NCBI RefSeq assembly: GCF_001542625.1
Contig: NZ_CP016279.1
Coordinates: forward strand, 930,001-994,000
Length of the DNA stretch: 64,000 nucleotides
Direction of reading: 5' to 3'
Source of the DNA: Streptomyces griseochromogenes
GTDB taxonomy: Bacteria; Actinomycetota; Actinomycetes; Streptomycetales; Streptomycetaceae
The position numbers and the translations under genes are program-made. Under the pieces are notes generated by a model, which saw only the letters and a program-made list of their open reading frames with translations, was not told the DNA's origin and made no database searches. Each line of letters opens with the position of its first letter. Positions within the stretch are counted from its first letter, which is position 1. Of the stretch, positions 1 through 6,698 are shown piece by piece.

Positions 1-308
1 CGCCGACCTTCGTGATCGCCCGTGTGCACCCTTCCCTCAACGACGGTCCGCCGCTCGTCCACGTCGACGCCTACCGGCTCTCCGGCGGCCTCGACGAGAT
101 GGAGGACCTCGACCTGGACGTCTCCCTGCCCGACTCGGTGATGGTCGTGGAGTGGGGCGAGGGCAAGGTCGAGGAGCTGGCCGACGACCGGCTGCGGGTC
201 GTCATCCACCGGGCCGTCGGCGACACGACGGACGAGGTACGCCATGTGACGCTGACCGGGCTCGGCCGGCGCTGGACGGACGCGGACCTGGAAACACTCA
301 CGGCCTGA
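1..308 (+). CDS. tsaE: TsaE, tRNA threonylcarbamoyladenosine biosynthesis ATPase (C-terminal part)
   Basis: The window opens inside this gene; the reading frame starts at base 3 and the visible part encodes about 101 residues ending in TGA. It contains the family's typical second half: PTFVI, then the HVDAYRL motif, then VMVVEWGEG, which matches the (V/I)EWxE signature of TsaE. TsaE is the small P-loop ATPase that works with TsaB and TsaD to make N6-threonylcarbamoyladenosine at position 37 of ANN-decoding tRNAs in the cytoplasm. The Walker A loop lies upstream of the window. tsaB, rimI and tsaD follow 1 kb downstream, which supports the call. Confidence 0.9.
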   Translation, partial: PTFVIARVHPSLNDGPPLVHVDAYRLSGGLDEMEDLDLDVSLPDSVMVVEWGEGKVEELADDRLRVVIHRAVGDTTDEVRHVTLTGLGRRWTDADLETLTA

Positions 309-402
309 GCGGACCCCACGGTCCGATCGGGCCCGTTTTCCGACAGGCCGTCGGCAAGATATTGCGCAGGACGTCCCGGGCGTGGTCACATGGTACCCAG
401 CC

Positions 403-426
403 CGTGGTTAGGTGTGCCTAACCACG
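403..426. promoter_or_regulatory. Iron-box-like inverted repeat
   Basis: A perfect 10-bp inverted repeat: CGTGGTTAGG, a 4-nt gap, then CCTAACCACG. The core TTAGG...CCTAACC resembles the DtxR/DmdR1 iron box (consensus TTAGGTTAGSCTAACCTAA), matching it at about 14 of 19 positions. It lies 27 bp before the start of the small gene at 453, where a promoter is expected. Binding by an iron-dependent repressor is inferred from the resemblance only. Confidence 0.5.
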
Positions 427-452
427 CCGCCCCCGCACTTCAGGAGGCGTCC

Positions 453-659
453 ATGTCCGCTTCTCGGCCCGCGGAGCAGCCACCCGAGCCGCCCGTGCCC
501 ACCGGGGTGTCCATGCGCGAGCTACTGGCTTCGTGCGCGGCCGCGGACGCGATCTCCAGACCACCGCGCCCCGAAGGGGCGCGGGGAACAGCGCGACCAG
601 CCGCAAGGGCGCCGCAGACGACCGACGACGCACAGCGGCACCTCAAGCGGAGCGCATGA
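453..659 (+). CDS. Small conserved-type hypothetical protein
   Basis: Encodes 68 residues. The ATG at 453 is chosen because a clear ribosome site, AGGAGG (442-447), precedes it by 5 nt. The protein has a Pro-rich start, a short probable helix MRELLASCAAADAIS in the middle, and a basic, Ala-rich tail with no membrane segment. I do not recognise a function. It stands between tsaE and the convergent gene at 664-1260, and the iron-box-like inverted repeat just upstream suggests metal-dependent control. The stop codon is only 4 bp from the stop of the convergent gene. Confidence 0.55.
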   Translation: MSASRPAEQPPEPPVPTGVSMRELLASCAAADAISRPPRPEGARGTARPAARAPQTTDDAQRHLKRSA

Positions 660-663
660 GCGC

Positions 664-1260
664 CTAACGAATCACCACCACCGGCACGCCGATCGTCGCG
701 AACCTCCACATCGCGTCGCCGTCCGCCCGGGTCTCCCGGATGCCGCCGGTCTTCACCGTCTCGTCGGCCAGTCCGGTGCCGCCGCCCACGGCCGCGCTGA
801 AGCCGATCGTCACGCCGCTCACGGTGGTGAAGCGCACCACGTGCTCGATGGGGATGCCGTCCGTGCCGGTGGCCGTGTTGGAACGGGACGTGACCCAGTA
901 CTTTCCGGGCGTCGGATCCACGGAGCCCGGGTGCACACCGAAGCCGTGCTGGACCCGGCCCCGCTCGTCGACCAGCCAGACCCGGTCGTCGTCCACCGAG
1001 TAGACGACCCGCTCACCCGCACCGGAACCGCGCGGCAGCGCGGCCGGATTGCGCCGGTCGCGCGGCGCCTTGGTGGCCGTCGCCGACGGTGACGCACCGG
1101 CGCCCGGCCTGCCGCCCAGGCTTGCCGGGACGGTCGCCTGGGCCTGGTAGGCGAGGAATCCGACGGCGGCGACGGCCGCGGCGGTGAGGCCGGCCACGAT
1201 CCCCGAGCTGCTCCTTGCCACGCGCACCGCCTCCGCATCGAGTGATATGTCGTACTTCAT
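664..1260 (-). CDS. Membrane-anchored L,D-transpeptidase-like protein lacking the catalytic Cys
   Basis: Encodes 198 residues with a short cytoplasmic start, one membrane segment at about residues 20-42, an Ala/Pro/Ser-rich linker and a C-terminal extracellular domain. The last 60 residues follow the YkuD (L,D-transpeptidase) pattern: where active enzymes have an HG motif and then SxGC(I/V)R, this protein has IGF and GGIRETRADGDAMW followed by GVPVVVIR. The catalytic Cys is therefore replaced by Gly and the His is also gone. If the fold assignment is right it cannot be a normal transpeptidase and may bind peptidoglycan or a partner. It diverges from tsaB. The fold is inferred from short motif similarity. 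Confidence 0.6.
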   Translation of the reverse strand: MKYDISLDAEAVRVARSSSGIVAGLTAAAVAAVGFLAYQAQATVPASLGGRPGAGASPSATATKAPRDRRNPAALPRGSGAGERVVYSVDDDRVWLVDERGRVQHGFGVHPGSVDPTPGKYWVTSRSNTATGTDGIPIEHVVRFTTVSGVTIGFSAAVGGGTGLADETVKTGGIRETRADGDAMWRFATIGVPVVVIR

Positions 1261-1333
1261 ACAGACCGTAGCAGTCAGTCACCTTCTGCCCCGGACGGCG
1301 ATGCACGAGCCGCGGGCGCCGTAGGCTGTTCGC

Positions 1334-1990
1334 GTGCTCTTGCTCGCTCTGGATACCGCCACACCCGCCGTCACCGTCGCGCTGCACGACGGCACGGACG
1401 TCATCGCCTCCTCGAGCCAGGTGGACGCGCGCCGGCACGGAGAGCTGCTGCTGCCGGCCGTCGACCGTGTGCTCGCCGAGGCCGGGCTCAAGCTGGACGC
1501 GGTCACCGGGATCGTCGTCGGCATCGGGCCCGGCCCCTATACCGGCCTGCGCGTCGGTCTGATGACCGCGGACACCTTCGGCCTCGCGCTCGGCGTCCCC
1601 GTGTACGGCCTGTGCACGCTGGACGGCCTCGCGTACGCCGCCGACATCGAGAAAGGCCCCTTCGTCGTGGCGACCGACGCCCGGCGCAAGGAGGTCTACT
1701 GGGCGACGTACGCCGACTCCCGCACCCGCCTGACCGGTCCGGCCGTCGACCGGCCCGCCGACATCGCCGAGCAGGTCGCCGGGCTCCCCGCGGTCGGCGC
1801 GGGCGCTCTGCTGTACCCGGACACCTTCCCGAGCGCCCACGAGCCCGAGCATGTGTCCGCCGCCGCCCTCGCCTCACTGGCCGCCGAGAAGCTGGCCGCG
1901 GGCGAGGAGCTGCCGGCGCCGCGCCCGCTGTACCTGCGCCGACCCGACGCCCAGGTCCCCAAGAACTACAAGGTGGTCACCCCCAAGTGA
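1334..1990 (+). CDS. tsaB: TsaB, tRNA threonylcarbamoyladenosine complex dimerisation subunit
   Basis: Encodes 218 residues of the ASKHA fold. It starts LLLALDTATPAVTVAL, the phosphate-1 like motif of TsaB, and carries GIGPGPYTGLRVGL, typical of the family. TsaB is the inactive paralogue of TsaD; together with TsaE they transfer the threonylcarbamoyl group to tRNA A37. The GTG at 1334 is chosen because TAGGCT (1322-1327), a good -10 element, lies only 6 nt upstream, which suggests a leaderless transcript; no ribosome site is visible. The stop overlaps the start of rimI (GTGA), so the two genes are translationally coupled. Confidence 0.93.
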   Translation: MLLLALDTATPAVTVALHDGTDVIASSSQVDARRHGELLLPAVDRVLAEAGLKLDAVTGIVVGIGPGPYTGLRVGLMTADTFGLALGVPVYGLCTLDGLAYAADIEKGPFVVATDARRKEVYWATYADSRTRLTGPAVDRPADIAEQVAGLPAVGAGALLYPDTFPSAHEPEHVSAAALASLAAEKLAAGEELPAPRPLYLRRPDAQVPKNYKVVTPK

Positions 1991-2514
1991 CTGAGCCGGC
2001 AACCCCCCGACTGCGCGAGATGCGCTGGTGGGACATCGACCCGGTGCTGGAGCTGGAGAAGGACCTGTTCCCCGAGGACGCCTGGTCCCGGGGGATGTTC
2101 TGGTCCGAACTGGCCCACTCCCGGGGCTCCGAGGCCACCCGGCGCTACCTCGTGGCCGAGGACGACGGCCGCATCGTCGGCTACGCCGGGCTCGCCGCCT
2201 CCGGCGAGCTGGCCGACGTCCAGACGATCGCCGTCGCCCGCGCGCTGCAGGGCACCGGCCTCGGCGCCCGCCTGCTGGCCGAGCTGCTGAAGGCCGCCAC
2301 CGCCTTCGACTGCCATGAGGTCATGCTCGAATGCCGGGTCGACAACGTCCGCGCCCAGAAGCTCTACGAGCGCTTCGGCTTCGAGCCCATCGGCTTCAGG
2401 CGCGGCTACTACCAGCCGGGAAACGTGGACGCCCTGGTGATGCGCCTGACCACGGAATCCGGCGGCACCGCCACGGATCCTTCCTCCGTACGAGAAACCG
2501 AGACCAATGACTGA
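1987..2514 (+). CDS. rimI: RimI-type ribosomal protein/t6A-operon N-acetyltransferase (GNAT)
   Basis: Encodes 175 residues of the GNAT fold. The acetyl-CoA loop is visible as [18 protein letters not shown] (R/QxxGxG/A pattern), followed by [19 protein letters not shown], the RimI signature. In bacteria RimI acetylates the N-terminal Ala of ribosomal protein S18; in actinobacteria the substrate range may be wider. The GTG start overlaps the tsaB stop and the 3' end overlaps tsaD by 8 bp (ATGACTGA), so tsaB, rimI and tsaD form one coupled operon. The 20-residue C-terminal tail rich in Thr, Ser and Glu is an addition to the core domain. Confidence 0.92.
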   Translation: MTEPATPRLREMRWWDIDPVLELEKDLFPEDAWSRGMFWSELAHSRGSEATRRYLVAEDDGRIVGYAGLAASGELADVQTIAVARALQGTGLGARLLAELLKAATAFDCHEVMLECRVDNVRAQKLYERFGFEPIGFRRGYYQPGNVDALVMRLTTESGGTATDPSSVRETETND

Positions 2515-3604
2515 CGAACCCCTCGTCCTGGGCATCGAGACCTCCTGCGACGAGACCGGCGTCGGCATCGTCCGCGGCACCACCCTGCTGGCCGACGCCG
2601 TCGCCTCCAGCGTCGACGAGCACGCCCGCTTCGGCGGTGTCGTACCCGAGGTGGCGTCCCGGGCGCACCTGGAGGCGATGGTCCCCACCATCGACCGCGC
2701 GCTGAAGGAGGCGGGCATCTCCGCGAAGGACCTGGACGGCATCGCGGTCACCGCGGGCCCCGGCCTCGCGGGCGCCTTGCTGGTCGGCGTCTCGGCGGCC
2801 AAGGCGTACGCCTACGCGCTCGGCAAGCCCCTGTACGGCGTCAACCACCTCGCCTCCCACATCTGCGTGGACCAGCTGGAGCACGGCCCGCTGCCCGAGC
2901 CGACGATGGCCCTGCTGGTCTCCGGCGGCCACTCCTCCCTGCTGCTGTCCGAGGACATCACCTCCGACGTCCGCCCGATGGGCTCGACCATCGACGATGC
3001 GGCCGGCGAGGCCTTCGACAAGATCGCCCGTGTGCTGAACCTCGGCTTCCCCGGCGGCCCGGTCATCGACCGCTACGCCCGCGAGGGCGACCCCGAGGCG
3101 ATCGTCTTCCCGCGCGGTCTGACCGGCCCGCGCGACCCGGCGTACGACTTCTCCTTCTCCGGTCTGAAGACGGCCGTGGCCCGCTGGATCGAGGCCAGGC
3201 GGGCGGCCGGCGAGGAGGTCCCGGTGCGCGACGTGGCCGCCTCCTTCCAGGAGGCGGTGGTGGACGTCCTCACCCGCAAGGCCGTCCGCGCCTGCAAGGA
3301 CGAGGGTGTCGACCACCTGATGATCGGCGGCGGCGTCGCCGCCAACTCCCGGCTGCGCGCCCTCGCCCAGGAGCGCTGCGAGGCGGCCGGCATCCGGCTG
3401 CGCGTACCGCGCCCCAAGCTGTGCACGGACAACGGCGCGATGGTCGCCGCGCTCGGCGCCGAGATGGTCGCCCGCAACCGGGCCGCCTCCAGCTGGGACC
3501 TGTCCGCCGACTCCTCCCTGCCGGTGACGGACCCGCATGTGCCCGGCCACGGACACGACCACGACCATGTGCACGAGGTCAGCAAGGAGAACCTGTACTC
3601 GTGA
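2507..3604 (+). CDS. tsaD: TsaD, tRNA threonylcarbamoyltransferase with His-rich tail
   Basis: Encodes 365 residues of the Kae1/TsaD family. It starts [15 protein letters not shown], has the metal-binding HxxxH motif as HLASH (His114 and His118), then LLVSGGHSS and the [10 protein letters not shown] motif near residue 276. TsaD transfers the threonylcarbamoyl group from threonylcarbamoyl-AMP to A37 of tRNA, in complex with TsaB and TsaE. The family core usually ends near residue 345; here about 20 more residues form a tail with six His in [11 protein letters not shown]. Such a tail could bind metal ions. The gene is the last confident member of the t6A operon. Confidence 0.95.
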   Translation: MTDEPLVLGIETSCDETGVGIVRGTTLLADAVASSVDEHARFGGVVPEVASRAHLEAMVPTIDRALKEAGISAKDLDGIAVTAGPGLAGALLVGVSAAKAYAYALGKPLYGVNHLASHICVDQLEHGPLPEPTMALLVSGGHSSLLLSEDITSDVRPMGSTIDDAAGEAFDKIARVLNLGFPGGPVIDRYAREGDPEAIVFPRGLTGPRDPAYDFSFSGLKTAVARWIEARRAAGEEVPVRDVAASFQEAVVDVLTRKAVRACKDEGVDHLMIGGGVAANSRLRALAQERCEAAGIRLRVPRPKLCTDNGAMVAALGAEMVARNRAASSWDLSADSSLPVTDPHVPGHGHDHDHVHEVSKENLYS

Positions 3605-3858
3605 CCGTCGCCCTGATGTGGGAGGCCCGGGCCGTCGAGGGCCGGGGCGAGGAACTGCTCGCCTGGGTACGGGCGCGGGAGCTCGCCCGGCAGCCCCTGC
3701 GCCGCGAGACCCTCCGCGCCCCGCAGGACCGGGTGCTGGTCATCACGTGGTGGGACGCGCCCTACGACGCAGATCTTCCGGAACTGCCCGATCCCGCCCA
3801 GGAGTTGGTGACCCGCGCGGTGCACCGCTGGCGCTTCGAGCAGGTGCCGGACGCCTGA
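3601..3858 (+). CDS. Small conserved-type protein, possible alpha/beta-barrel domain
   Basis: Encodes 85 residues. The GTG start overlaps the tsaD stop (GTGA), so it is probably co-translated with tsaD. The sequence alternates hydrophobic strands and Arg-rich helices ([21 protein letters not shown]), a pattern seen in small ferredoxin-like or antibiotic-monooxygenase-like dimeric barrels, but no catalytic residues can be named. No signal peptide or membrane segment is present. Function unknown; position suggests a minor partner of the t6A operon. Confidence 0.7.
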   Translation: MTVALMWEARAVEGRGEELLAWVRARELARQPLRRETLRAPQDRVLVITWWDAPYDADLPELPDPAQELVTRAVHRWRFEQVPDA

Positions 3859-3860
3859 GG

Positions 3861-3890
3861 TTGGGTTCTCCGGCCGGACCGCGCTATGAT
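3861..3890 (+). promoter_or_regulatory. Sigma-70 type promoter of a small RNA
   Basis: TTGGGT (3861-3866) and TATGAT (3885-3890) separated by 18 nt form a strong vegetative promoter directly after the stop codon of the preceding gene. There is no downstream coding gene on this strand before the terminator at 4008-4043. Confidence 0.6.
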
Positions 3891-3895
3891 CATCA

Positions 3896-4043
3896 CACAG
3901 CGAACGGCCGGAAATCCGGTCCGGACGCAGTGCGTTGGTGGTCCAAGGAAAGACGTCCCGCTTCCTGCGGGGAGATGCAGGTGCAAGGCCTGCCCGGCGC
4001 TCCATGTGAAGCCCCGCCCCCGGTTCCCCGGGGGCGGGGCTTC
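3896..4043 (+). ncRNA. Candidate free-standing small RNA, about 148 nt
   Basis: The stretch begins about 6 nt after a good -10 box and ends with a 16-bp perfect terminator stem. In between are two more hairpins: CCCGC/GCGGG (3957-3961 with 3967-3971) and GCAGG/CCTGC (3977-3981 with 3989-3993). No open reading frame with a ribosome site is present. It lies between the t6A operon and a convergent membrane protein gene. I do not recognise a known RNA family; the part around 3970-4002 slightly resembles the core of cobalamin riboswitches but lacks their conserved boxes. The RNA is predicted from promoter, terminator and structure only. Confidence 0.5.
4008..4043. terminator. Strong hairpin terminator between convergent units
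   Basis: GAAGCCCCGCCCCCGG (4008-4023) pairs perfectly with CCGGGGGCGGGGCTTC (4028-4043) around a TTCC loop. There is no long U-tract, as is usual in Streptomyces. It can serve both the upstream small RNA and the gene on the other strand, whose stop is at 4048. Confidence 0.85.
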
Positions 4044-4047
4044 GGCG

Positions 4048-4917
4048 TTACGGCCGGCCCGCCTTCTGGGGCCGGGCCGCCTCCGCCTCGGGGCCCTCCG
4101 GCTCGGCCGCCCCGGCGCGCCGCTCCTGCAGGTGCGCGTACGCCATCAGGCCGAACAGGATCGCGAGCAGCACCGCCGACGAGCCGGCCGTACCCAGGTC
4201 CAGGCCGCCCTTGGCGACCGGCTTGGTGAGGAAGTCGCCGGCCGTGGCGCCCAGCGGGCGGGTCAGCACGAAGGCGATCCAGAAGAGCAGGACGTTCGGG
4301 ACGGCCGGCACCTTCATCAGCGCGACCAGCACCAGCAGCAGGCCGGTCACCAGGGCGGCGCCGCCCAGGTAGCCGAGCCCGGAGCTGTCGGAGAGGAAGT
4401 CGCCCATCGAGGTGCCGAGGGTGTTGGAGACGAGGATCGCCGACCAGAACAGAGCCTCGCCCCTGAAGGAGACGATCTCGGTGATCTGGAAGGTCATCCC
4501 GCTCAGCCGCCAGCCGAGGAAGATCAGCAGCAGGATCGAGATCAGGATCGCCGCGCCCTCCGGGTAGCCGAGACCGAGGCCCTGCGGGCCCCAGCCCAGC
4601 TTCGTCGCGCCGTTCGAGAGGTACTTGGAGCTGGCGTCGCGGTTCATGAAGTCGGACATCGTGGTGCCGGCCATGGAGGTCGACAGGATCACGGTCCAGT
4701 AGAAGAACGGGTTGTAGCGGCGGGAGCGCAGCTGGACCACCAGCGTCACCACGAAGACCAGGAACAGGGCGATGGTGGTCAGGAAGTAGCCGAGCTTCAG
4801 TGTCTGCGAGAACAGATCGCCCGCCGTTTCGCCCAGGGTCGTCGCGGCGATCTTCATGACCCAGAACGCCAGTGTGACCTCGGGGAGTTTCTTCATCACT
4901 GACTTCGTCGTCGTCAA
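4048..4917 (-). CDS. DUF347 multipass membrane protein (COG4705 type)
   Basis: Encodes 289 residues with about eight membrane segments. Four copies of a short repeat stand out: TTLGETAGD, GTTMSDF, NTLGTSMGDF and RPLGATAGD, each with a conserved Gly/Asp, which is the DUF347 repeat. The C-terminus is a cytoplasmic Ala/Glu-rich tail. A TTG start at 4917 is chosen because AGGAG lies 5 nt upstream; the GTG and ATG six and seven codons further in lack a ribosome site. Function is not established for the family; membrane transport or stress resistance has been suggested. Two 11-bp spaced direct repeats just upstream suggest control by a response regulator. Confidence 0.8.
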   Translation of the reverse strand: MTTTKSVMKKLPEVTLAFWVMKIAATTLGETAGDLFSQTLKLGYFLTTIALFLVFVVTLVVQLRSRRYNPFFYWTVILSTSMAGTTMSDFMNRDASSKYLSNGATKLGWGPQGLGLGYPEGAAILISILLLIFLGWRLSGMTFQITEIVSFRGEALFWSAILVSNTLGTSMGDFLSDSSGLGYLGGAALVTGLLLVLVALMKVPAVPNVLLFWIAFVLTRPLGATAGDFLTKPVAKGGLDLGTAGSSAVLLAILFGLMAYAHLQERRAGAAEPEGPEAEAARPQKAGRP

Positions 4918-4968
4918 GGGTGCTCCTGTTCGGTTTGGGGGACCGTGGGCCGACCCTGACAGCGGCAA

Positions 4969-4988
4969 CCTGAACGCATCCTGAACGC
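4969..4988 (-). promoter_or_regulatory. 11-bp spaced direct repeats, OmpR-family type operator
   Basis: On the minus strand GTTCAGGATGC is followed directly by GTTCAGGTTGC, two near-identical 11-bp units about 55 bp upstream of the DUF347 start. One helical turn between direct repeats is the layout bound by OmpR/PhoB-type response regulators. No such regulator gene is adjacent in this window, so the protein that binds is unknown. Confidence 0.5.
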
Positions 4989-5038
4989 GTGCGTCCCGGG
5001 GGCTTGTGGAAGCGGCGCTTGTGTGGTCGCGCTCTGGC

Positions 5039-5373
5039 TCAATCCGTTCCCACGGATACGTCGGGCACCTCGGACACCTCGGACAGCTCCACCTCGCACC
5101 GCGGCCGGCGCCGGGCCCGGCGATCCGCACCGGACCCGCGGGCCGCTGCCGTGCCGTGTGCCGTACCTCGGCGCTCGACGGGCCCAGCCGCAGCTCCGGC
5201 GTGCCCGGCTCGACCCGGCGGCGCCCGTGCGGTCGGTGGTCGGTGAACGGCGACAGGTCCGTGTGAAACCGGAAGGCCGGACGGCGGGACTCGCCGGGGG
5301 CGAGTTCCAGCCGCTGGTGGCCGACCATCCGGACCTGGAACGCCGACCGCACCCAGCCGGGCGCGACGGTGTC
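5039..5373 (-). pseudogene. Decayed C-terminal fragment of a GH3 beta-glucosidase
   Basis: On the minus strand a run of codons from about 5352 to 5121 reads QRLELAPGESRR, then FHTDLSPFTDH, then VEPGTPELRLG and SSAEVRHTAR. This is the pattern of the fibronectin III-like domain that ends family 3 beta-glucosidases. Near 5100-5120 the similarity moves to another frame, which continues as RRPRCEVELSEVSEV and ends with a stop at 5039. No catalytic domain is left upstream, where the sequence is low-complexity with a short tandem repeat (GGCTCCTGCAAC, 5385-5410). I read it as a remnant of a lost gene with at least one frameshift. Confidence 0.6.
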
Positions 5374-5571
5374 CTGCCGCAACGGCTCCTGCAACGGCTC
5401 CTGCAACGGGCCGGTGCCGGACGGCGGTTCGGTGGCGTTCGGGTTCAACGTCTCCTGGAGCGGGAGCGATCCGGTGCCCACGGTGGCGGTGGGATGAGAA
5501 TTTCCGAAGAAAGCGGGTTCTCACGGCATCCGCTAACACTCCCCTAATAATTCGGACTTACGTTCCTGCCC

Positions 5572-6627
5572 GTGACGCGACAAGGGGAGCAGGGCGACGC
5601 GGGCAGAGGGGTGGGCCGTCGGCCGGGAGCGCTGAAGGCCGCCGGCCTCGCCCTGGCGGGCGTCCTGGTGCTGGGCGCGGCCGCCGCCGGCTATGCGTAC
5701 CGGCACCTCGACGGCAACATCAAGAGCGTCGACATCGACAGCGCGCTCGGCGACAACCGTCCGGCGAAGGCGGTGATCGCCCCGGCCTCCTCCGCGTCGG
5801 CCGACGCCTCCCCGCTGCCCACCGGGTCTCTGAACATCCTGGTCCTCGGCTCCGACTCGCGCGGCGGCAGGGCCGACCGGGCCCTCGGCGGCGGCGACAG
5901 CTCCGGCGCCCGCTCGGACACGGCGATGGTGGTGCACATCGACGCCGGCCGGACGAAGGCGACCGTCGTCAGCATCCCGCGCGACACCCTGGTCACCCGC
6001 CCGTCCTGCCCGCTGCCCTCCGGAGGCTCGACGGCGGTGGCCCACCGGACGATGTTCAACAGCGCCTACGAGGTGGGCGGCCCCGTCTGCGCGGTGAAGA
6101 CCGCCGAGTCGGTCACCGGTGTCCGCATGGACCACTACGTCGAGATCGACTTCTCCGGCTTCGCCGGGCTGGTGGACGCGCTGGGCGGGGTCACGGTCAC
6201 CACTGGCCAGGACATCGACGACGACAAGAGCCATCTGCACCTCCGGGCCGGCACCCACCGGCTGGACGGCATCCAGGCCCTCGCCCTCGCCCGCACCCGG
6301 CACGGCATAGGCGACGGCAGCGACCTGGGCCGCATAGGCCTGCAGCAGAAGCTCGTCAAAGCCCTCCTGGACCGGATGGCGGCGATCGACCTCCTCACCG
6401 ACCCCGCCAAGCTCTACCGGGTCGCCGACACGGTGACCGCGAGCCTCACCACGGACACCGGCCTGGACTCCCTCAGCGAGCTGGTGAAGCTCGGCCGGAG
6501 CCTGAAGGGCCTCACCTCCGACCGGGTGAAGACGGTCATGATGCCGGTCGTCCAGGCGCCCTCCGACCCCAACCGGGTGGTGGCGAAGGAACCGGCGGCG
6601 AGCGACCTGTGGACCTCCTTGCGCTGA
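5572..6627 (+). CDS. LytR-CpsA-Psr family protein
   Basis: Encodes 351 residues with one membrane segment near residues 22-42 and an extracellular LCP domain. Diagnostic stretches are LNILVLGSDSRGG, the RSDTAMVVHID strand, VVSIPRDTLV, DHYVEIDFSGFAGLVDALGGV and ALALARTRHG, which hold the Arg and Asp residues that bind the pyrophosphate lipid. LCP enzymes attach teichoic-acid-like or other secondary polymers from undecaprenyl carriers to peptidoglycan. The GTG start has no ribosome site; a TAATAAT -10 like box at 5545-5551 suggests a very short leader. It stands alone between the decayed glucosidase and the FG-GAP gene. Confidence 0.88.
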   Translation: MTRQGEQGDAGRGVGRRPGALKAAGLALAGVLVLGAAAAGYAYRHLDGNIKSVDIDSALGDNRPAKAVIAPASSASADASPLPTGSLNILVLGSDSRGGRADRALGGGDSSGARSDTAMVVHIDAGRTKATVVSIPRDTLVTRPSCPLPSGGSTAVAHRTMFNSAYEVGGPVCAVKTAESVTGVRMDHYVEIDFSGFAGLVDALGGVTVTTGQDIDDDKSHLHLRAGTHRLDGIQALALARTRHGIGDGSDLGRIGLQQKLVKALLDRMAAIDLLTDPAKLYRVADTVTASLTTDTGLDSLSELVKLGRSLKGLTSDRVKTVMMPVVQAPSDPNRVVAKEPAASDLWTSLR

Positions 6628-6698
6628 GCGGCACAACCATCGCGGTGCCCGGCGGGTCTGCTGCGGTGACAAGTCGCAGTACACCAGGGGGTATTCGG

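Noticed and set aside
3960..4002. Cobalamin riboswitch
   Set aside because: Only GGTGCAAG-like text is shared; the conserved core and the box before the expression platform are absent, and no B12 gene follows.
5572..5660. Alternative internal start for the LCP gene
   Set aside because: An internal GTG near 5611 has a purine-rich stretch upstream but leaves no space to the codon; the upstream GTG gives a normal cytoplasmic start before the membrane helix.
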